Notes: generated by a model not told the origin, from the letters alone. Counted from the first letter of the stretch, positions 1 through 9,324 are shown. The stretch is 64,000 nt of DNA from Aromatoleum evansii (GCF_012910805.1 NZ_WTVK01000004.1:62001-126000), one strand, 5' to 3'. Numbers and translations: made by a program.

Positions 1-667
1 CGGTGCGGCCAAGCTCTTCGGGCCCACGCTCGGCTTCGTCGTCGACAACCTGAGGGCGGCCGGCTACGACCCCGCGCAGGTCGACACCATCATCCTGACC
101 CACATGCACCCCGACCATATCGGCGGCCTCGGCGATCCGGCGGCTCCCCCGGTCTTTCCGAACGCCAACGTGTACGTGTCGGTGCTCGACAACGACTTCT
201 GGCTGTCGCCCGAGGCTGCTGCCGCCGCAAAACCCGAGATGCAGGATTTCTTCAGGATGGCGCGCGAAGTCGCGGCTCCCTACCAGGCACGCGGCAAGTG
301 GCGCACCTTTGCCGACGGCACCGAGATCGCCGCGGGCATTCGTGCGGTGAAGGCTTACGGCCATACGCCGGGCCACAGCGCCATCTCCCTCGAGTCGGCC
401 GGCCAGAAGCTGCTGATCTGGGGCGACATCGTGCACTCGCATGCGGTACAGTTCGCGTTGCCCGGCGTGTCGATCGAGTTCGACTTCGACCAGACCCAGG
501 CGGTGGCGACCCGCCGCAGCCTGATGTATTCGCTGGCGGCGAGCAAGACGCTGGTGGCCGGCATGCATCTACCCTTCCCCGGTATCGGCCACGTGCGCGC
601 AGACGGCAAGGGCGTCTACGCCTGGGTGCCGATCGAGTACGCGCCGCTCCCCAAGCCGGCTCAGTGA
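1..667 (+). CDS. MBL-fold metallo-hydrolase (5' end outside window)
   Basis: This is the C-terminal 221 residues of a metallo-beta-lactamase-fold hydrolase; the frame is already open at base 2, so the start lies upstream of the window. The zinc motif T-H-M-H-P-D-H is visible at bases 92-112. Later metal ligands look present as the His of TPGHS, the Asp of WGDIVH and the His of GIGHVR. The family includes lactonases, glyoxalase II-like enzymes and arylsulfatase-like hydrolases. The spacing resembles the AHL-lactonase/methyl-parathion-hydrolase-like branch, but the substrate cannot be told. It converges directly on the antiporter gene with no gap between the two stop codons. Confidence 0.85.
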   Translation, partial: GAAKLFGPTLGFVVDNLRAAGYDPAQVDTIILTHMHPDHIGGLGDPAAPPVFPNANVYVSVLDNDFWLSPEAAAAAKPEMQDFFRMAREVAAPYQARGKWRTFADGTEIAAGIRAVKAYGHTPGHSAISLESAGQKLLIWGDIVHSHAVQFALPGVSIEFDFDQTQAVATRRSLMYSLAASKTLVAGMHLPFPGIGHVRADGKGVYAWVPIEYAPLPKPAQ

Positions 668-1951
668 TCAGCGTTCCGGCCAGAAACGCTCCATCAGCGG
701 CTTGACGCTGATCCCATGGCACAGGATCGACAGAGTGACGACGATCAGTGTCATGTGGATCAGCTCGAGCGCCAGCTTTTCCGGCAGGCCGTGCTGGATG
801 GCGTACATCAGGTAGTAGAGGGAACCGATCCCGCGCACGCCGAACCAGCCGGCGAGCGCCTTCGCATTCCAGGGCGTTCGCGTGCCCGCCAAGCCGACGA
901 ACACGCTCACGGGACGTGCGACGAGGAACAGGAACAGCGCCAGTGACACGGCGCGCCAGCTCCACGAGTCGACAAACAAGGTCCCGCCGATCAGCAGGAT
1001 CAGCACCACCTCGGACAAGCGCTCGAGGTGTTCCTTGAACACCAGCGAGCCCTCGCTGACCGTCGCAGCGGGGGTAGCTTCACCGCCTTCCGGGCTGTCA
1101 TAAGCCAGCAGGCGGTCCGGGACGTCCGGCCCGGCGCCCACGAGCTTGCGCTCCGTCTGGCGCAGCGCGACGGCAGCGAAGAACACCGCGAGAAAGCCCC
1201 ACACACTGATCAGCAGGCTGAGGCCATACACCAGCGCGATCAGGCCCAGCCCGAGGAAGTCGTCGAGCAGGCCGTGCTCGGCGCGGCTGCTGCGCAGCCG
1301 ATGCGCCAGATGGGCGAGGCCGGCGCCGGCGACCGCACCCAGCGCAATGCCGGCAGCGGTTGCCCACACCACGTCGACCAGCAGCCAGCGCGCGCCCATC
1401 TCGCCCAGTTCGTGCAGCCCGAGCAGGCCTAGACCGAGCATCACGAAGGGAAACGCGCTGCCGTCGTTCATGCCGGCTTCGCAGGTCAGCGTGAAGCGCA
1501 GGCGGTCGCGGTCACCCGGGTGGCGAATCTGCACCTCGGTCGCCAGCACCGGATCGGTCGGCGCGACGATCGCGCCAAGCAGGATCGCGGCGCCGAGCGG
1601 CAGCCCCAGCGCGTAATGCGCAAAGACGGCCACCAGGCCGACGGTGATTGCCATCGACACGAACGCGAGCAGCACCGGTTTGCGCCACCTCGCCATGCTG
1701 ACCGGAACGGGCATCTTGACGCCCGCAGCGTACAACGAGATCAGTGCTGCCGCCTCGGTGAGGATCTCGAGGAGCGCCGATTCCTTGAGCGGATTGAAAT
1801 GGAAGAGGTTCAGCACGGTCGGCCCGACCAGCACGCCGACCGCGAGGTAGATGATCGCGCTGGTGACCGGCAAGCGCTTGAGGACCGACGAAGTCAGGCC
1901 CATCGCGAGCAAAAGGCCGCCCACCAGCAGAAACCACTGCGCGTTAGTCAT
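668..1951 (-). CDS. Cation:proton antiporter, CPA1/NhaP type
   Basis: A 427-residue inner-membrane protein with about 12 hydrophobic segments, expected to exchange Na+ or K+ for H+. The first segment starts at about residue 5. The ion-site region APTDPVLA lies near residue 130, inside the stretch that carries the conserved TDP motif in sodium/proton exchangers. A second signature, FGVRGIGSLYYL, is near residue 370. Length and motif order match CPA1 proteins without a large cytosolic C-terminal domain. It is monocistronic as far as can be seen and converges with the preceding hydrolase. Cation specificity cannot be read from sequence. Confidence 0.85.
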   Translation of the reverse strand: MTNAQWFLLVGGLLLAMGLTSSVLKRLPVTSAIIYLAVGVLVGPTVLNLFHFNPLKESALLEILTEAAALISLYAAGVKMPVPVSMARWRKPVLLAFVSMAITVGLVAVFAHYALGLPLGAAILLGAIVAPTDPVLATEVQIRHPGDRDRLRFTLTCEAGMNDGSAFPFVMLGLGLLGLHELGEMGARWLLVDVVWATAAGIALGAVAGAGLAHLAHRLRSSRAEHGLLDDFLGLGLIALVYGLSLLISVWGFLAVFFAAVALRQTERKLVGAGPDVPDRLLAYDSPEGGEATPAATVSEGSLVFKEHLERLSEVVLILLIGGTLFVDSWSWRAVSLALFLFLVARPVSVFVGLAGTRTPWNAKALAGWFGVRGIGSLYYLMYAIQHGLPEKLALELIHMTLIVVTLSILCHGISVKPLMERFWPER

Positions 1952-2121
1952 TGCGTAATCCGTGAATGCGGAAAGGTGCGGCAGGAGCCCCTTTCTCCGG
2001 TATCAGTAACTTCCGCTACGCGGTCGGCAGGAAACGATGCCCGGCAATGAAAGGCTGACGCGGCCAAGTACCGCATCCACCGTGCGAAGACCGACTCCGC
2101 ACGCACTGCGATCACGCCGTA

Positions 2122-2206
2122 TGGTGCCCAAGAAGGGACTCGAACCCCCACGCCTCGCGGCGCCAGAACCTAAATCTGGTGCGTCTACCAATTCCGCCAC
2201 TTGGGC
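2122..2206 (-). tRNA. tRNA-Leu (anticodon TAG)
   Basis: Read on the minus strand, the gene begins GCCCAAG and ends CTTGGGC-A-CCA, giving a complete 7-bp acceptor stem with an encoded CCA tail. The anticodon stem CCAGA/TCTGG encloses TTTAGGT, giving anticodon TAG for CUN leucine codons. The long variable arm (GCGCCGCGAGGCGT region) identifies a class II tRNA. The T-loop GGTTCGAGTCC is standard. A TATAAT box lies 48-53 bp upstream. Confidence 0.97.
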
Positions 2207-2253
2207 CCCGCCGTACCCGCAGAGCGGGCTGCCGCCATTGCAGCGGCGGGCGC

Positions 2254-2259
2254 ATTATA
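2254..2259 (-). promoter_or_regulatory. -10 box of the tRNA-Leu promoter
   Basis: A perfect TATAAT on the minus strand sits 8 bp past the stop codon of the attH-like gene and 48 bp upstream of the mature tRNA 5' end. No strong -35 is seen 16-18 bp further upstream. The tRNA therefore probably has its own promoter embedded in the 3' end of the preceding gene. Confidence 0.6.
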
Positions 2260-2266
2260 CACGGCC

Positions 2267-3349
2267 TCACATCCTCAGGCGTTCGGCGTAGCCGGTCATC
2301 TCGAGGTAACCGCGTCCGATCTCGCGACCAGACTCGAACAGCCGCACGGCGCCTTCCCAATACACCGCGCCGGTCGAACGTCGGCTGTCGAGTTCCTGAT
2401 CGTCCATCAGGGGACGCAGCTCGAGGCGGCGGCCGTCGATGTCGATCACCCATTCGACCGCGTACTCGGCGCCGGTGCGGGGCGAGCGCCAGCGCCGCTG
2501 GGGTGTCAGGGCCACCTGCTCCCGCTGCAGGGCGCGCACCGCGCCTCCGGCGGCGCGCAGCGTGCCGGCAGACCACATGGATCCGCCGCGCTCGTCGCGC
2601 ATGCGGAAGGCCATCAGCGAACCGCCGTCGTGCAGGTTGATGCCGATCCAGTCCCAGCCCCGCGCGCCCTCGGGCAGCAGCTCGCTGGACCACTCGTGGT
2701 CGAGCCAGGCCCGCCCTTTCACCGGGACGGTGTTGCCATCCACGCGCAGCGACCCGCTGACCACGAGCTGCGGGCGGCTGTAGTAATGGCTTGCATGCTT
2801 CGGATCAGGGGCTTTCTGGCTGAAACCCTTGTCGCCGTTGAGCACGGGCGGGCCGGAGGGGTCGAATCGCAGGTCGAAGGCGAAGGATCCGGCGTCAACA
2901 CGGCTGCGATAATGATCCTGCCCCCATGCGAGTTGCCAGTCGCGGATCCATACCCCCGTCGCGCCCGTCTCGGCGCCGGCCAGCGGCTCCAGTTCGCGCT
3001 CGCTGCGCTCGGCATGAAGCAGACGCCCCACGGCGGGATCGGCGATCGCCGCGTGCGCGAGCACGAGCTGGCGTGGTGCGAAGCGACTCGGATTGTCCTC
3101 GCCGATGCCGGTGCGGACGCGGAAGAAGGTGACCTGGAAGCCGCGCTCGACACCCCGGTCGTCGGTGATCCAGCCGGTGACGTACCACCACTCGGTGCGG
3201 TAGTCCGGATGCGCGCCGCCGTCCGCCGGAAAGCGCAGCGTTGCGCCGGGCAGCACGGGCGGGTAGTCGGGCGCGGCGTCTGCCGCAGGCACGGCAAGCA
3301 CTCCGCACACGGCGAACGCAAGGGCATGCGCGAAGCACCTCCAGTCCAT
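2267..3349 (-). CDS. AttH/CrtC-type lipocalin-like exported protein
   Basis: A 360-residue protein with a signal peptide (hydrophobic segment ending around A-D-A-A-P, residues 20-27) followed by the AttH/carotenoid-hydratase lipocalin fold. Recognisable family motifs are RTEWWYVTG (about residues 50-58), LAHAAIAD, the WLDHEWSS block near residue 225 and DWIGINLHDG. It is the last gene of a three-gene operon with an FtsX-type permease and a LolD-like ATPase; its ATG overlaps the permease stop as ATGA at 3349. The trio resembles Agrobacterium attEFGH, suggesting a periplasmic partner that handles a lipid or lipoprotein. The substrate is unknown. Confidence 0.85.
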   Translation of the reverse strand: MDWRCFAHALAFAVCGVLAVPAADAAPDYPPVLPGATLRFPADGGAHPDYRTEWWYVTGWITDDRGVERGFQVTFFRVRTGIGEDNPSRFAPRQLVLAHAAIADPAVGRLLHAERSERELEPLAGAETGATGVWIRDWQLAWGQDHYRSRVDAGSFAFDLRFDPSGPPVLNGDKGFSQKAPDPKHASHYYSRPQLVVSGSLRVDGNTVPVKGRAWLDHEWSSELLPEGARGWDWIGINLHDGGSLMAFRMRDERGGSMWSAGTLRAAGGAVRALQREQVALTPQRRWRSPRTGAEYAVEWVIDIDGRRLELRPLMDDQELDSRRSTGAVYWEGAVRLFESGREIGRGYLEMTGYAERLRM

Positions 3350-5856
3350 CACCAGTCCTCCCGCACGGCCATCACGGCCGTACCGCGCATCGCCTGGTAG
3401 CCGGAAACGCGCGCGGCGATCCCCGCAAGCGCGATCACGGTGACGGCAAAAGCCAGCAAGCCGCCGATTGGAAGCGTCAAGTCCATGCTCCAGTGGAAAC
3501 TCTGGCGATTTACGACCTCGATCAGAACGACCGCAATCGCGGTACCCGCCGCGAGGCCGAGCGCGGTCCCTGCCGCGGCCGTGAGCACGCCCTCGAGCGT
3601 GATCAGCCGGCCGACCTCGCGGCGCGTCATCCCCAGATGACGCAGCATCCCGAATTCCTTGCGCCGGGCGATCGCCAGCACCGCAAAACTGGTGCTGACG
3701 CCGAACAGTCCGATGAGCACGGCGACCGCCTCCATCGCGTAGGTAACGAGGAAGGTGCGATCGAAGATGGCGAGACTGCGGGCGCGAATCTCCCCGGGAC
3801 TCGCAATCCGAACGGTGTTCTCGCCGACGATGTCGCGGACCGCGGCGGCGACCGTATCGAAGGATGCGCCCTCGGCAAGAAGGACGCCGACGTCGTTCGC
3901 AACGAGGTCGCCGGTCACCGCACGGTAGTCCGCCAGCTCGATCGCGACCGCACCCTGTTGCCGCGCGTAATCGCGCCACACGCCGGCGACGCGGAAGGTC
4001 ACGGACTTCCCGCCCAGCGGCAGGACGAGGGCGTCACCCGTCGCGACGGCAAAGAGGTCGGCCATCGCTTCCGATACCCACGCCGGCATCTCCCCCGCCG
4101 CGGGCGGCGTCGCCAGGCCAACCAGCGGGAGCAGTTTGCCGCCGTCCAGCGGGCGTGCAATCAGGACCACGGGAAGACGCCGGTCGTCGAGGCGCAGGGT
4201 ATCGAAGCGCAAGGGCATCGTTCGCGACACGCCCGGGAGCGCAGCGATCCGCCCCAGTACGGCCGGGTCGAGGAAGCCGCTGGTGCCCTGCGGGGACGCG
4301 CTGACATAGAGATCGGCAGGCAGCACGGCGGTGAGCCAGCGATCGACCGAATCGCGAAAGGAGGCAACCATGATCGCCATGGCGACGGCGAGTGCGACGC
4401 TCGCGACCACCCCGGCGCCGGCGACGACGCCCTGCCCGGGCGCGGCCGCAAGACGAGCGTTCGCGAGTCGCCAGAGGGGCCGGCGCAGGAGGGAAGCGAT
4501 GCGCGCAAAGCCCCGCACGAGTATGGGCAGCACCAGCACGGCGCCGACCAGGATAAGGGCGACGGCGAGGTAGCCGAATACCGGCACCCCGCCGAGCGAC
4601 GGCAGCAGGCATAGCGCCGCAGCGCCTGCGAGACAGGCGGATGCGCTGCGCGGGTGCGCGCGGAAGCGGAACATCGCGGCTTCGTCACCGGACTTGAGCG
4701 CAAGCGCGGGTAGCATGTGCCATGCCTCGCGCGCCGGCTGCCATGCACCCGCCAGCCCGGCGAGAACACCCAGGAGGAGGTAGGCGCCACTTGCCACCGG
4801 ATCGAAGCGCAGCGCGGGGCTTAGCGCGCTGAAGTAGCCCGCACCGAGATCGCCGCCGGCGACTGCGAAAGCGACGACCGCGATCCCATGCCCGAGAACG
4901 ATCCCGAGCAGGCCGCCCGCGAGTCCGACGACGGCACCTTCGACCAGCAATCCGCGCATCAACGAGCCACGATCCAGTCCCAGCGCGCGCAGGAAGGCGA
5001 ATTCCTGGCGACGGCGGGCCACGGCAAGGAACTGCGTGGAAAAGACGAGGAAGCCGCCGGTGACGAGGGCGATCGTGGCCAGCATCGTGAGATTTACGCG
5101 GTAGGCGCGCGAGAGTCCTGCCGCCAGTTCCTCGGCGGCGCTCGGGGTGAGCACTTCGACGCCCGGGGGCAGGCCGGCCGCGAGCGCATCGCGTGCGGCG
5201 GCAACATCGAGGCCTTCCTTCAGGCTGAGGTCGATGCGCGTGATGCGCCCCACCCGCCCGAAGAGCTGCTGCGCGGCGGCGATATCCATGACTGCCAGCG
5301 CCCGCCCCTGCCGCGCGCCGGGGACCCCGCCGGCCACGTGCAGCGATACGACCCGCGCGGCAGCCACGACATCCAGCCGGTCGCCAACCGCGACGCCGAG
5401 TTCGGCCTGGGCGGCGGGGCTCAGGAACAGCGCATCGGGCTGCAGCCAGGCGAGGGCGGCCCCTTCACGCCCGGGCTCGGTGGCCTGCGGCATCAGGGCC
5501 GGATGGACGTGCGCCGCCCGCAGGGCATCGATGCCGAAGAGGGGAAGCGAGCGGCCATGCGACGGCAGACGGACCTCGAGTTCCACGACAGGACTGGCAT
5601 CGGCCACCTCTTCGCGCATCGCGAGGGGTCCGTACAGCGCATCATCGAAGCCCTCGCGCGATCCGGCTACCTGCAGGTCCGCCTCGCCGGCAAGCAAGCG
5701 CATGCCGCGACCGAATTCGTCGAGTGCCGCAGCATGGATGATCTGCACGGCCAGGCCGAGGGCGACACCGAGCGCGATCGCGAACAGCGACAATGCCGTT
5801 GCGAGCCGGCGACGCGCGAGGCTGGCGATGAAGATCCGGCCGAGGACCCGACTCAC
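3349..5856 (-). CDS. FtsX/MacB-family ABC permease with two permease domains
   Basis: An 835-residue membrane protein. It has an N-terminal transmembrane helix (about residues 12-35), a periplasmic domain, an FtsX domain (about 255-400), a central pair of helices, a second periplasmic region (about 500-690) and a C-terminal FtsX domain (about 710-820). This is the fused two-unit layout of LolE/YbbP-like permeases. The chosen start is GTG at 5856, which overlaps the stop of the ATPase gene as GTGA; upstream in-frame codons inside the ATPase gene look non-coding. Its stop overlaps the ATG of attH. All three proteins should form one transporter. Confidence 0.87.
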   Translation of the reverse strand: MSRVLGRIFIASLARRRLATALSLFAIALGVALGLAVQIIHAAALDEFGRGMRLLAGEADLQVAGSREGFDDALYGPLAMREEVADASPVVELEVRLPSHGRSLPLFGIDALRAAHVHPALMPQATEPGREGAALAWLQPDALFLSPAAQAELGVAVGDRLDVVAAARVVSLHVAGGVPGARQGRALAVMDIAAAQQLFGRVGRITRIDLSLKEGLDVAAARDALAAGLPPGVEVLTPSAAEELAAGLSRAYRVNLTMLATIALVTGGFLVFSTQFLAVARRRQEFAFLRALGLDRGSLMRGLLVEGAVVGLAGGLLGIVLGHGIAVVAFAVAGGDLGAGYFSALSPALRFDPVASGAYLLLGVLAGLAGAWQPAREAWHMLPALALKSGDEAAMFRFRAHPRSASACLAGAAALCLLPSLGGVPVFGYLAVALILVGAVLVLPILVRGFARIASLLRRPLWRLANARLAAAPGQGVVAGAGVVASVALAVAMAIMVASFRDSVDRWLTAVLPADLYVSASPQGTSGFLDPAVLGRIAALPGVSRTMPLRFDTLRLDDRRLPVVLIARPLDGGKLLPLVGLATPPAAGEMPAWVSEAMADLFAVATGDALVLPLGGKSVTFRVAGVWRDYARQQGAVAIELADYRAVTGDLVANDVGVLLAEGASFDTVAAAVRDIVGENTVRIASPGEIRARSLAIFDRTFLVTYAMEAVAVLIGLFGVSTSFAVLAIARRKEFGMLRHLGMTRREVGRLITLEGVLTAAAGTALGLAAGTAIAVVLIEVVNRQSFHWSMDLTLPIGGLLAFAVTVIALAGIAARVSGYQAMRGTAVMAVREDW

Positions 5857-6530
5857 GTGCGTTCGCCGTCGGGCGCGAGGCCCCCCGTGGTCAGGCGCAG
5901 GATACGGTCGGCGCGCAAGGCTGCCGCACGCGAGTGCGTCACGAGGATACCCATCGCCCCCGCGTCGCGGATGCACTCCAGCAGCAGGTCGAGCACCCCC
6001 GCCGCGCGCCCGGGATCGAGGTTGCCCGTCGGTTCGTCGGCGAGCACGAGCGAGGGCCGATGGACGAGCGCGCGGGCGATCGCGACGCGCTGCAGCTCCC
6101 CGCCGGAAAGCTCGCGCGGCCAGGCGCCGGCTCGGTCGAGGAGTCCGACCCGCTCCAGCATCGCCCGGGCGCGCCGGTCGGCTTCGACGTCATCGGCGTC
6201 GAGCAGCCACAGCGGCAGGGCGACGTTCTGCGCCACGTCAAGGTGCGGGAGGATGTGGAAGGCCTGGAAAACAAAGCCGAAGCTGCGCCGGCGCAGTCCC
6301 GCCAGCGCGTCGTCGTCGAGCCCGACGAGTTCGGTTCCGTCGAGACGGATGCTCCCGCCATCGACCGGTTCCAGCCCGGCAATGCAGTTGAGCAGGGTCG
6401 ACTTGCCTACTCCCGACTCGCCCATGACGGCAACACACTCGCCGCGTCGCACGCACAACGATAGCCCCTCGAACAGCACGCGCGCGACGGCAGCCCCGAG
6501 TCCCTTGCTCAGATCGTCGATTTCCAGCAT
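5853..6530 (-). CDS. LolD-like ABC transporter ATPase
   Basis: A 225-residue ATP-binding subunit. Walker A is GESGVGKS, the signature is LSGGELQRVAIARA, Walker B with D-loop is LVLADEPTGNLD, and the switch His is in VTHSR. I chose the ATG at 6530 (MLEIDDL) because GGGGAG lies 8-9 bp upstream. An ATG at 6551 would add seven residues but has no ribosome site. The protein belongs to the MacB/LolD branch that partners with FtsX-type permeases, and its stop overlaps the GTG start of that permease. Confidence 0.9.
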   Translation of the reverse strand: MLEIDDLSKGLGAAVARVLFEGLSLCVRRGECVAVMGESGVGKSTLLNCIAGLEPVDGGSIRLDGTELVGLDDDALAGLRRRSFGFVFQAFHILPHLDVAQNVALPLWLLDADDVEADRRARAMLERVGLLDRAGAWPRELSGGELQRVAIARALVHRPSLVLADEPTGNLDPGRAAGVLDLLLECIRDAGAMGILVTHSRAAALRADRILRLTTGGLAPDGERT

Positions 6531-6840
6531 TCCGACCGCTCCCCCGCCCATGGTTCAGACCGGCACCGCCTGCGCGATCCCGATGCAAATCCCGATGCAA
6601 ATCCCGAAGGCTTATGATGGGCACATCCGGGATTGACTCGACACGGCATAAATGGAAAGCTGCACCATTTGAACAGCACAGTATATCCGGCGCGCATGAC
6701 GCGGACGAACACCACCCGGGCCGCGAGCCCCTCGCGCACAGCCTCCGCAACGAGGAAGAACACGCCGGTCCGGGGCGAGTCCGCTCGCAAGCATACGATA
6801 CCCTGTTCCCCTGCGGCGGCTGTCGCGGGCCACGGATGAC
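6531..6840. other. Divergent intergenic region
   Basis: These 310 bp separate the leftward ABC operon from the rightward binding-protein/cyclase pair and should hold both promoters. It is more AT-rich than its surroundings around 6640-6690. TTGACT (about 6635) and TATATCC (about 6682) occur, but not at canonical spacing. A short tandem repeat lies at 6577-6607. No convincing gene was found. Confidence 0.5.
6577..6607. repeat. 12-bp tandem repeat, 2.6 copies
   Basis: ATCCCGATGCAA occurs twice back to back (6577-6588, 6589-6600), followed by a partial third copy ATCCCGA. It lies about 50 bp upstream of the ABC ATPase start. Confidence 0.8.
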
Positions 6841-7764
6841 ATGCTGAACCGACTGGCGCTCCTCGTACTCGGTTTGTTGGCGCTGGCCCTGGCGGCCGGG
6901 TCGGCGTTCGCCCTCGAGGCGGCCATCGTTCTGTCGAAGCGGAGCGACGCACAGACGGCCTTCGCGGCCGCGCTAAGCCGCGAAATCACGACCTCGGCAG
7001 CGATTCGCCTCAGCGATGCCGGCAGCACCGGTGACTCGATCAACGAGGCGGCCCTCAAACGCGCCGACGTCGTGATCGCCGTGGGGGCCGAAGCGGCCGA
7101 CGCCGTTGCCGATCGCAGCACCTCCCCCGTGCTGGTTGCGCTCATCTCGACACCCAACCTGCGCGCGTTGCAGCAACGGCATCCGCGCACCAAGCTCGCC
7201 GGCTTCGTGCTCGACCAGCCCCTTGCCCGGCACATGCGCCTGATCCGCGCGACCAACCCGAAGACCACCCGCGTGGGCGTGCTGCTCGGCCCGCAATCCG
7301 CCGCGACGCGCAGCGCGCTCGCCGAATCCGGCGCCCGGCAGGGGCTGACCATGAGCTTCGAGATCATCGCGGATGTCGACGGCCTTCTGCCTGCGCTCGA
7401 ACGCCTGCTGGAGTCCTCAGACGCAATTCTCGCGGTGCCCGACCCGACCGCCTACAGTCCTGCGACCGCGCGCCCGATCCTGCTCACCACCTACCGCTAC
7501 CGCAAGCCGCTGTTCGGCTACTCGCAGGCCTACGTGACCGCGGGAGCGATCGCCTCCGTGTTTACGGCACCGGAGGACGCGGCTCGCCAGGTGGGAGAAT
7601 GGCTCGTCGCGCAGCAAGGGGCGGGACACATCGACCTCCCGGTGGCTGAGGCGCCACGATATTTCAGTGTCGGCGTCAATCGCCACGTCGCACGCTCGCT
7701 GCTGTACCCGGTTCCGGACGAAGCGGCGCTCGTCGATGCAATCGAAAAGCGGAGGCCGCAATGA
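6841..7764 (+). CDS. Periplasmic ABC-type substrate-binding protein (ABC_sub_bind family)
   Basis: A 307-residue protein. A signal peptide (hydrophobic core LALLVLGLLALALAAG, cleavage probably after SAFA near residue 24) is followed by a two-lobe binding-protein fold. Alternating blocks such as ADVVIAVGAEAADAV and TRVGVLLGPQS are typical of the ABC_sub_bind family related to LuxP/LivJ-like sensors. No permease or ATPase gene accompanies it. Its stop overlaps the ATG of a membrane diguanylate cyclase (ATGA at 7761), so it is more likely a ligand receptor for that signalling protein than part of a transporter. That role is inferred from operon structure. Confidence 0.8.
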   Translation: MLNRLALLVLGLLALALAAGSAFALEAAIVLSKRSDAQTAFAAALSREITTSAAIRLSDAGSTGDSINEAALKRADVVIAVGAEAADAVADRSTSPVLVALISTPNLRALQQRHPRTKLAGFVLDQPLARHMRLIRATNPKTTRVGVLLGPQSAATRSALAESGARQGLTMSFEIIADVDGLLPALERLLESSDAILAVPDPTAYSPATARPILLTTYRYRKPLFGYSQAYVTAGAIASVFTAPEDAARQVGEWLVAQQGAGHIDLPVAEAPRYFSVGVNRHVARSLLYPVPDEAALVDAIEKRRPQ

Positions 7765-9125
7765 ACCCGGCCAGCCTTTCCCTGCACAACCGCTTGCTGC
7801 TGGTGGCGCTGCTGCCGGCGGCGCTGCTCGCCACGCTGGTCACGACGCTGGTGCTGTATCGCGGCGCACAGACCCTGGACCGCACCCTGCACGAGCACGG
7901 CAACGCGATCGTCAGCTTCCTCGCCCCCGCCGCCGAGTACGGCGTCATATCCGGCAATCGCGCCACGCTCCAGACGCTGCTGCAGGCTGCAACGGCGCAG
8001 CGGGAAGTGAGCGCGGCGGCGGTATATGACGGCCGCGGCGAACTGCTCGCCAGCAGGGGGCGCATCAGCGTGCTGGAACCCGATGCGCTGCGCAAGATCG
8101 AGGAAAGCACCACCAGCCACGCAGCCCCGGACATGCTCGCGGTGGTCGCCCCCATCAAGTCGGGCGTCATCGCCATCGATGACGAACTTGTAGACGGCTG
8201 GCAGCCTGGCGTCGCCCAGCAGGGGGCGAACACGATCGGCTGGGTGCATGTAGAGCTCGACACCCGCCCCTCTTCGCGGGAGAAATCCTTCATCATCTGG
8301 ACGTCCTTCGCGATCGTCGCCTTCGGCCTGTTGCTCACCGCGGTGATCGCCGTGCGGCTCGCGCGCTCCGTTTCGCGTCCCGTGGCGCGCCTTGTCCGCG
8401 GGGTCGGGCAGATGGCGCTCGGCGCGCTCGACGTCGCGATTCCCGAGAAGGCCTCCAGTCAGGAACTCTCCACTCTGGAGCGCGGCTTCAACACGATGGC
8501 GCGCGCGATCTCCGAGAGCCACCGCACCCTGCAGTCGCGCATCGATGACGCCACCGCGCTGCTCGCATACCAGGCACAGCACGATCCGCTGACCGGCCTG
8601 CCGAACCGCCGCGTCTTCGAACAGAAACTCGACGAGTGCGTCGTGGCCTCCCGCAGGGCGGGCGATCACGGGGCGCTGTGCTTCATAGACCTCGACCGCT
8701 TCAAGATCGTTAACGACACCTGCGGCCACGCCGCCGGCGACGACCTGCTGATGCGCATCGCGCTGCTCATCCAGCAGCGCGTGCGCGAGCAGGACATCAT
8801 CTGCCGCATCGGCGGCGACGAATTCGCGCTGATCCTGCGCGGCTGCAGCCCATCCGACGCGCTCGACATCGCGGACGAACTGCGCACGAGCATCGCCTCG
8901 TTCGATTTCGAATGGCAGGGACGACACTTTTCGATCGGCGCCAGCATCGGGATGGCCTGCATCGACGGCAGCCACACCGATCCATCGGAGATCCTGATTG
9001 CGGCCGACGCGGCGTGCTACGAAGCCAAGCGCAGCGGCCGCAATCGCGTGGTGCGCTATCCGCTCGAGGCGGTGAACCAGGACTCACCCGCGCTCGAAGG
9101 GCCGGACGAGGCGCAGGCGGTCTGA
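7761..9125 (+). CDS. Membrane diguanylate cyclase with HAMP and GGDEF domains
   Basis: A 454-residue inner-membrane c-di-GMP synthase. The first transmembrane helix is at about residues 10-34, and a periplasmic domain of about 140 residues (CHASE8-like in size and position) follows. The second helix is at about 178-200, HAMP at about 201-255 and GGDEF at about 285-440. The active site is RIGGDEF. An inhibitory RxxD site (REQD) lies five residues before it, so both catalysis and product inhibition should be intact. Translational overlap with the upstream binding protein suggests the two form one sensory unit. Confidence 0.9.
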   Translation: MNPASLSLHNRLLLVALLPAALLATLVTTLVLYRGAQTLDRTLHEHGNAIVSFLAPAAEYGVISGNRATLQTLLQAATAQREVSAAAVYDGRGELLASRGRISVLEPDALRKIEESTTSHAAPDMLAVVAPIKSGVIAIDDELVDGWQPGVAQQGANTIGWVHVELDTRPSSREKSFIIWTSFAIVAFGLLLTAVIAVRLARSVSRPVARLVRGVGQMALGALDVAIPEKASSQELSTLERGFNTMARAISESHRTLQSRIDDATALLAYQAQHDPLTGLPNRRVFEQKLDECVVASRRAGDHGALCFIDLDRFKIVNDTCGHAAGDDLLMRIALLIQQRVREQDIICRIGGDEFALILRGCSPSDALDIADELRTSIASFDFEWQGRHFSIGASIGMACIDGSHTDPSEILIAADAACYEAKRSGRNRVVRYPLEAVNQDSPALEGPDEAQAV

Positions 9126-9147
9126 CTCATCCAGGGGGCGACGCCCC

Positions 9148-9224
9148 TGTGGGAGCGGCTTTAGCCGCGAACGAGCGGTTCACTCCGCGCCACGGTTGCT
9201 TCGCGGTTGAAGCCGCTCCCACAG
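9148..9224. repeat. REP-like palindromic repeat, family 1 (copy 1)
   Basis: CTGTGGGAGCGGCTTTAGCC begins an arm that is repeated inverted at 9201-9224 (ending GCTCCCACAG), separated by about 30 bp. It lies between the diguanylate cyclase gene and hpnC. Three more copies occur in the window. Confidence 0.9.
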
Positions 9225-9324
9225 GACAGCTCTCACGCGAGGCCCCGCGCTTGGTTCCTGCGATTGCCCTGGCGTGCCGTGCTGCGACGCACGCGGCTTC
9301 GCGTATACTCGCGGCGCCCCGATC

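Noticed and set aside
9148-9224. CRISPR-like repeat
   Set aside because: The arms are inverted, single pairs at distant loci without regular spacers or cas genes.
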